A DNA stretch of 35,209 bases from NCBI GenBank assembly GCA_035356615.1, contig DAOQSN010000046.1, positions 1-35,209 of the forward strand, written 5' to 3'. Of this stretch, positions 31,265 to 35,209 are shown piece by piece. Positions within the stretch are counted from its first letter, which is position 1; each line of letters starts with the position of its first letter. Made by a program: the position numbers and the translations under genes. Source of the stretch: JAKQDH01 sp029558835 (GTDB lineage: Bacteria > Planctomycetota > Phycisphaerae > UBA1845). Under the pieces are notes generated by a model that ran no database searches, had not been told where the DNA came from, and was given only the letters and a program-made list of their open reading frames with translations.

Positions 31265-31963
31265 GCCGCCGGGTGGCTGCACGCGCCAAGGGTGCCGGGT
31301 CCGCCCTGCTCCCCGACGGTCGTGGTCCGGAGCCTCGGCGTCGGATCGTGCGGGGCGGGCGCTGGGGGGTGGGTCAGGAGTCTTCCGAGCGTGAGCCGAG
31401 CGCACCACGCCCGCCCGCGGTGTTTCACCGCGGGCGGTGCGTGGCGCCGGCGAAGGGATACCCGTTGGCCAGGGGGGGGCGCTCGGCCTCCGTCAGGCGG
31501 TGTGGAAAGGGGGCGGCCGCGGCGTCCTGACCTCCCCGTCCCGACCGGGCCTATCCCCGTGGAAGCGGCTTCCCCCGTGTAGGGGTTGGCAGCCGATAGT
31601 AAGCGGCTGGCCGAGCCCACGTTTGCTGTACCCGGTGGGCCGGTGGGGGCCTCGACCCGCTGACGATGCTGCCTTCCGGGACTCCCACCGGGGCTCATTT
31701 CCGAGTTGCAGCGGCCCTGTCTGGTAGGTTAGAATGGCTTTAGCTTCATCGCGGGGCTCGGTCTGAGAGCGTGGAGGGTAGGGGACCGCGCGCGTCGCAG
31801 GATCGGGTCTTCTTGGGGGGCGGTGGGCATGGGGTGCGGCCCGCGGAGGGCGTGGGGGGTAACCCACGGCGCTCGGGACGGCGGCTGGATCTTGTCGGGG
31901 GTACCAGTGCTTACAGGTCGTGTCTAGCGCTGCGTCATCGTAGCGCGCTGAAGGGAGAGGCCC
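31265..31963. other. Intergenic region with a REP-like hairpin
   Basis: This 699-nt region holds no supported gene. It contains a perfect hairpin at 31411-31437 and a GC stem around 31640-31693 (CCGGTGGG / CCCACCGG). The promoter of the protease gene is expected near 31730 but no clear boxes were placed. Confidence 0.45.
31411..31437. repeat. Perfect 12-bp REP-like hairpin
   Basis: CCGCCCGCGGTG and CACCGCGGGCGG pair perfectly around a TTT loop. The stem can extend outward with a bulge. It could also act as a bidirectional terminator for the cytochrome gene, although it lies 150 nt downstream and lacks a T-tract. Confidence 0.6.
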
Positions 31964-34900
31964 ATGTTCAGCCTGGGGAATAGGGTTCGAGGAGCAAGCG
32001 CAGTGGCGGTGGGAACGGTGATGTCCGTGGTCGTATTTGGGGTCGTGGTGGGTCCCGCGGCGGCCGCGGGGGCGCCAATTCCGTGGCGGACGGGGGCCGT
32101 GGAGGTGCCGTGGCAAACTCCGGCTGAGATAACAGATGCCCTCGACTCATTGGCGTCGCGCGCCAGTGGGGACCGGCACGTTGTGGTGCAGCTTGATCGG
32201 CCCGTGGACGATGGGCTTCGGGCCGCCTTGGCCTCGGACGGACTCGAGCTGTTGGCGTACGTGGGGGAGAACTCGTTCTTCGCAGCGGTCACCGCGGACC
32301 GCCTGGATGCCGCGGCGCTGGGTGCGTCGGAAGCCTTGGCAGCGGTGGTGGAGATGCAGCCGGCGTGGAAGCTGCATCCGCTGCTGGTCGAGGGAAGCGT
32401 GCCGGCGTGGTCGGTCGTCAGTGGCGACGAGAGTGCGGACCCGATCGCGGGTGCGTACGTGGTGTTCCACGAAGATGTGCCGCTGGAAGCGGGGATCACG
32501 GTGGCGGAGCAGCACGGGGCCGTGGTCCGCGATATCCTGTACACGATTAACGGGTTGGTGATCGAGCTGCCGCGGTCGGCGATTGCAGTGCTGGCGGCCG
32601 AGGACGCGGTGCAGTGGATCGAGCCGCCGTTGCCGCGGATGAGTGAACTGAACGACAGCAACCGTGCCCGCACGCAGGTGGACCTGGTACAGGCGGCGCC
32701 GTACAACCTGACGGGTTCCGGGGTCAATGTCCTGGTTTATGACGGTGGAACGGCGCGGGCGACGCACGTGGACTTTCAGGGCCGGCTGACGGTCCGGGAC
32801 AGCTCGGGAATGCACTACCACTCGACGCACGTGGCGGGGACGATCGGTGGCGCCGGGGTGGCCAACGCGACGTACAAGGGCATGGCCCCGGCCGTGACGA
32901 TGCAGTCCTACGGCTTCGAGTACGACGGGTCCGGTACGTTCCTGTACACGAACCCGGGCGATCTCCAGTCCGACTACAACCAGGCGATCAACACCTACGG
33001 TGCCGTTATCGGCAGCAACTCGATCGGCACCAACGTGGAGAGCAACGGCTTCGACTGCGCGATCCAGGGTGACTACGGCGTCACGGACCAGTTGATCGAC
33101 AACATCGTCCGGGGGAGCCTCGGGGCTCCCTTCCGGATCGTCTGGGCCGCGGGTAATGAGCGCCAAGGCAATCGTTGCGACGTCGAGGGGTTTGGCGACT
33201 ACTACAGCAGCGCGCCGCCCGCCGGGGCGAAGAACCACATCTGCGTGGGGGCGCTGAACTCGAATGACGACTCGATGACGTCCTTCAGCAGTTGGGGACC
33301 GACCGACGACGGACGCATGAAACCGGACATTTCCGGGCCGGGTTGCCAGAGCAACGGCGATAGCGGCGTGACGTCCTGTACTTCCACGAGCGACACTGCC
33401 TACACGAGCCTGTGCGGTACGTCGATGGCCTGCCCCACGGTGGCCGGTTGCGCGGCCCTGATCATTCAGGACTACCGCGTCCAGTACCCGACGGCCCCGC
33501 TGTTCCGTAATTCCACGCTGAAGATCTGGCTGGCGCACACTGCGGTTGACCTGGGGAATGCGGGTCCCGACTACCAGTACGGCTACGGCTCCGTTCGGGT
33601 CAAGGAAGCGATTGACTTCATGCGTGGGGGTTCGTTCATGGAGGGCAGCGTCAGCCAGGGCGGAACGGCCGCCCGGTACGTCAGCGTCGCCAGCGGGACG
33701 ACGGAGCTGCGCGTCACGATGGCGTGGGACGACTACCCCGGGACCCCGAATGTCAACCCGGCTCTGGTGAACGACCTGGACCTGCGGGTGTACGGGCCCA
33801 CCGGAACGCGGTACTACCCGTGGACTCTGACCCCGATCAATCCGAGCGGGGCGGCCGTCCGCACCGCTGAGAATCACCGGGACAACCTGGAGCAGGTGCT
33901 GGTCAGCAGCCCGGCGGCGGGAACCTGGACGATCGAGGTATACGGCTACAACGTGCCGCACGGGCCGCAGCCGTTCTCACTCTGCGCCACGCCGGCGCTC
34001 ATTTACTGCTCGTCGCAGGGCATCGTGTCGCTCAATGCGGCGCGGTATGCCTGCAGGGACACGGCGAACCTGCGCGTCGTGGACTGCGACCTGAATGCCA
34101 ACGACAATGTGGTTGAGACAGTGACGATCACGGTGACCTCGACGTCGGAACCGGCCGGCGAGTCGGTGTTGTTGACGGAGACGGGGCCGGCCACCGCGGA
34201 CTTCCGCGGCACGATCGCGCTGAGCGCGGACAACGCGCCGGGAGTGTTGCAGGTGGCCCACCAGGACACGGTGACGGCGCACTACATCGACGCGGACAAC
34301 GGGCAGGGGGGGTACAACATCGAGGTGACGGCCTCGGCAGTGGTAGACTGTGAGGGGCCGGTCATCAGCAACGTGCAGGTCAGCAACATCAGTTCCGGGA
34401 CGGCCACGATCACGTTTACCACGAACGAGGCGGCGAACGGCACGGTGCGCTATGGGCTGTCGTGCGGGGCGCTGAGCGACTCCTCCAGCGAGACCGGGTA
34501 TGACACGGCGCACAGCGTCGTGCTCAACGGTCTGCCGGACGCGTCGCAAATCTACTTCGCCGTAGACGCCGCGGACGAGGTGGGGAACTCAACGACCGAC
34601 GATAACGGCGGTGCCTGCTATACTTTCACTACCCCGGGGCCGCTGTACTCCTGGAACATGGACACCGACCCAGGCTGGACCATTTCCGGCGGTCAGTGGG
34701 CCTGGGGCCAGCCGACGGGAGGAGGCGGGTCGGCGGGGAACCCGGACCCAGCCAGCGGCTACACCGGGCAGTACGTGTACGGCTACAACCTCAGTGGCGA
34801 CTACACCGGCAATATGCCCGAGTACCATTTGACGACGACTGCGATCAACTGCAGCGACGTCACGGTCGTCACGTTGAAGTTCTGGTGCTGGCTGGGCGTG

Positions 34901-35209
34901 CAGCGCAACACCTACGACCACGCTTACCTTCGCGTCAGCAACGACGGCACTTCGTGGACAACGGTTTGGCAGAACCCGAGCAGCTCGATGAGCGGCGGCT
35001 CGTGGGTCCAGGAGTCGTACGATCTTTCGTCCCTGGCCGACGGTCAGGCGACGGTATACATCCGCTGGACGATGGGTACGACCAACGGCAGCCGCAACTA
35101 CTGCGGCTGGAACATCGACGACATTGAAATCTGGGGGCTTTCCTCGGGAACCCCCGACACGACGCCGCCGACGCCTGACCCCATGACGTTTGCCTCGGCG
35201 CCGGCGCCG
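31964..35209 (+). CDS. Secreted subtilisin-like serine protease, 3' end outside window
   Basis: At least 1082 residues are encoded; the frame runs off the window edge. A signal peptide (AVAVGTVMSVVVFGVVVGPAAAA) precedes a propeptide-like region to about residue 240. The S8 peptidase domain has the full triad D260 (LVYDGG), H289 (HSTHVAG) and S487 (GTSMACP), plus the oxyanion Asn398 (AAGNE). After a P-domain-like beta-sandwich come calcium-binding-like beta modules, a FnIII domain (VISNVQVSNISSGTATITF) and a MAM/jelly-roll-like domain (SWNMDTDPGWTISGGQWAWG). The ATG at 31964 follows AAGGGAGAGG. It probably degrades external protein; the missing C-terminus may carry a sorting or surface-anchoring signal. 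Confidence 0.88.
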   Translation, partial: MFSLGNRVRGASAVAVGTVMSVVVFGVVVGPAAAAGAPIPWRTGAVEVPWQTPAEITDALDSLASRASGDRHVVVQLDRPVDDGLRAALASDGLELLAYVGENSFFAAVTADRLDAAALGASEALAAVVEMQPAWKLHPLLVEGSVPAWSVVSGDESADPIAGAYVVFHEDVPLEAGITVAEQHGAVVRDILYTINGLVIELPRSAIAVLAAEDAVQWIEPPLPRMSELNDSNRARTQVDLVQAAPYNLTGSGVNVLVYDGGTARATHVDFQGRLTVRDSSGMHYHSTHVAGTIGGAGVANATYKGMAPAVTMQSYGFEYDGSGTFLYTNPGDLQSDYNQAINTYGAVIGSNSIGTNVESNGFDCAIQGDYGVTDQLIDNIVRGSLGAPFRIVWAAGNERQGNRCDVEGFGDYYSSAPPAGAKNHICVGALNSNDDSMTSFSSWGPTDDGRMKPDISGPGCQSNGDSGVTSCTSTSDTAYTSLCGTSMACPTVAGCAALIIQDYRVQYPTAPLFRNSTLKIWLAHTAVDLGNAGPDYQYGYGSVRVKEAIDFMRGGSFMEGSVSQGGTAARYVSVASGTTELRVTMAWDDYPGTPNVNPALVNDLDLRVYGPTGTRYYPWTLTPINPSGAAVRTAENHRDNLEQVLVSSPAAGTWTIEVYGYNVPHGPQPFSLCATPALIYCSSQGIVSLNAARYACRDTANLRVVDCDLNANDNVVETVTITVTSTSEPAGESVLLTETGPATADFRGTIALSADNAPGVLQVAHQDTVTAHYIDADNGQGGYNIEVTASAVVDCEGPVISNVQVSNISSGTATITFTTNEAANGTVRYGLSCGALSDSSSETGYDTAHSVVLNGLPDASQIYFAVDAADEVGNSTTDDNGGACYTFTTPGPLYSWNMDTDPGWTISGGQWAWGQPTGGGGSAGNPDPASGYTGQYVYGYNLSGDYTGNMPEYHLTTTAINCSDVTVVTLKFWCWLGVQRNTYDHAYLRVSNDGTSWTTVWQNPSSSMSGGSWVQESYDLSSLADGQATVYIRWTMGTTNGSRNYCGWNIDDIEIWGLSSGTPDTTPPTPDPMTFASAPAP

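Noticed and set aside
31630..31700. SRP-RNA-like motif on the minus strand (CCGGAAGGCAGCA)
   Set aside because: The 3' side of the tetraloop resembles SRP RNA, but the 5' partner CAGG is GAGT and the flanking helix pairs differently, so an SRP RNA is not supported.
32147..33961. Long minus-strand frame opposite the subtilase
   Set aside because: It is antisense to a protease with an intact catalytic triad and shows only shadow-type composition.

Overview
This is a GC-rich bacterial window, probably from a member of the Planctomycetota or a related PVC lineage. That is an inference from gene content: a Ser/Thr kinase fused to TPRs, large secreted FG-GAP, dockerin-like, FnIII and CxxCH proteins, a DUF1844 protein and a stand-alone GGQ release-factor-like protein. 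No rRNA, tRNA or CRISPR array was seen.

Positions 1-11,130 form a mobile-element block. An internally deleted IS1380-type element (3-1075), with both terminal repeats still recognisable, abuts the C-terminal remnant of a sulfatase-like gene. Next comes a compact 9.4-kb Mu-like transposable element (about 1700-11,129). It has perfect 12-bp terminal inverted repeats and subterminal repeats that look like transposase-binding sites. A minus-strand operon encodes a Mu gpT-like major capsid protein and two small proteins, closed by a strong terminator. A divergent plus-strand operon starts from a promoter overlapped by a perfect 10+10 operator-like palindrome. It carries an unknown protein, a tape-measure-like protein, two small proteins, an XRE regulator, a DDE transposase and a MuB-like AAA+ ATPase, and ends in a strong hairpin terminator. 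No terminase, portal, protease or lysis gene is visible, so the element is either a decayed Mu-like prophage or a capsid-bearing satellite-like transposon.

From 11.5 kb the sequence looks like host chromosome. It holds three consecutive Hsp20 chaperone genes, a GGQ release-factor-like gene, an FG-GAP/VCBS surface protein, a membrane Ser/Thr kinase with TPRs, a gamma-carbonic-anhydrase-like protein, a TPR lipoprotein, a DUF1844 protein and a class-IV aminotransferase apparently starting at ATT. These are followed by an overlapping CheX-CheY pair, an HU/IHF-like protein and a PAS-histidine kinase/NarL-type regulator pair. The window closes with a secreted hexaheme cytochrome carrying dockerin-like and FnIII modules and the start of a large secreted subtilase that runs off the right edge.

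Intergenic gaps are long (300-870 bp) and several hold palindromic REP-like repeats. A CCCTCTCCC/GGGAGAGGG hairpin recurs at 14.0, 18.7 and 22.4 kb, and a 173-nt nested palindrome lies upstream of the aminotransferase.
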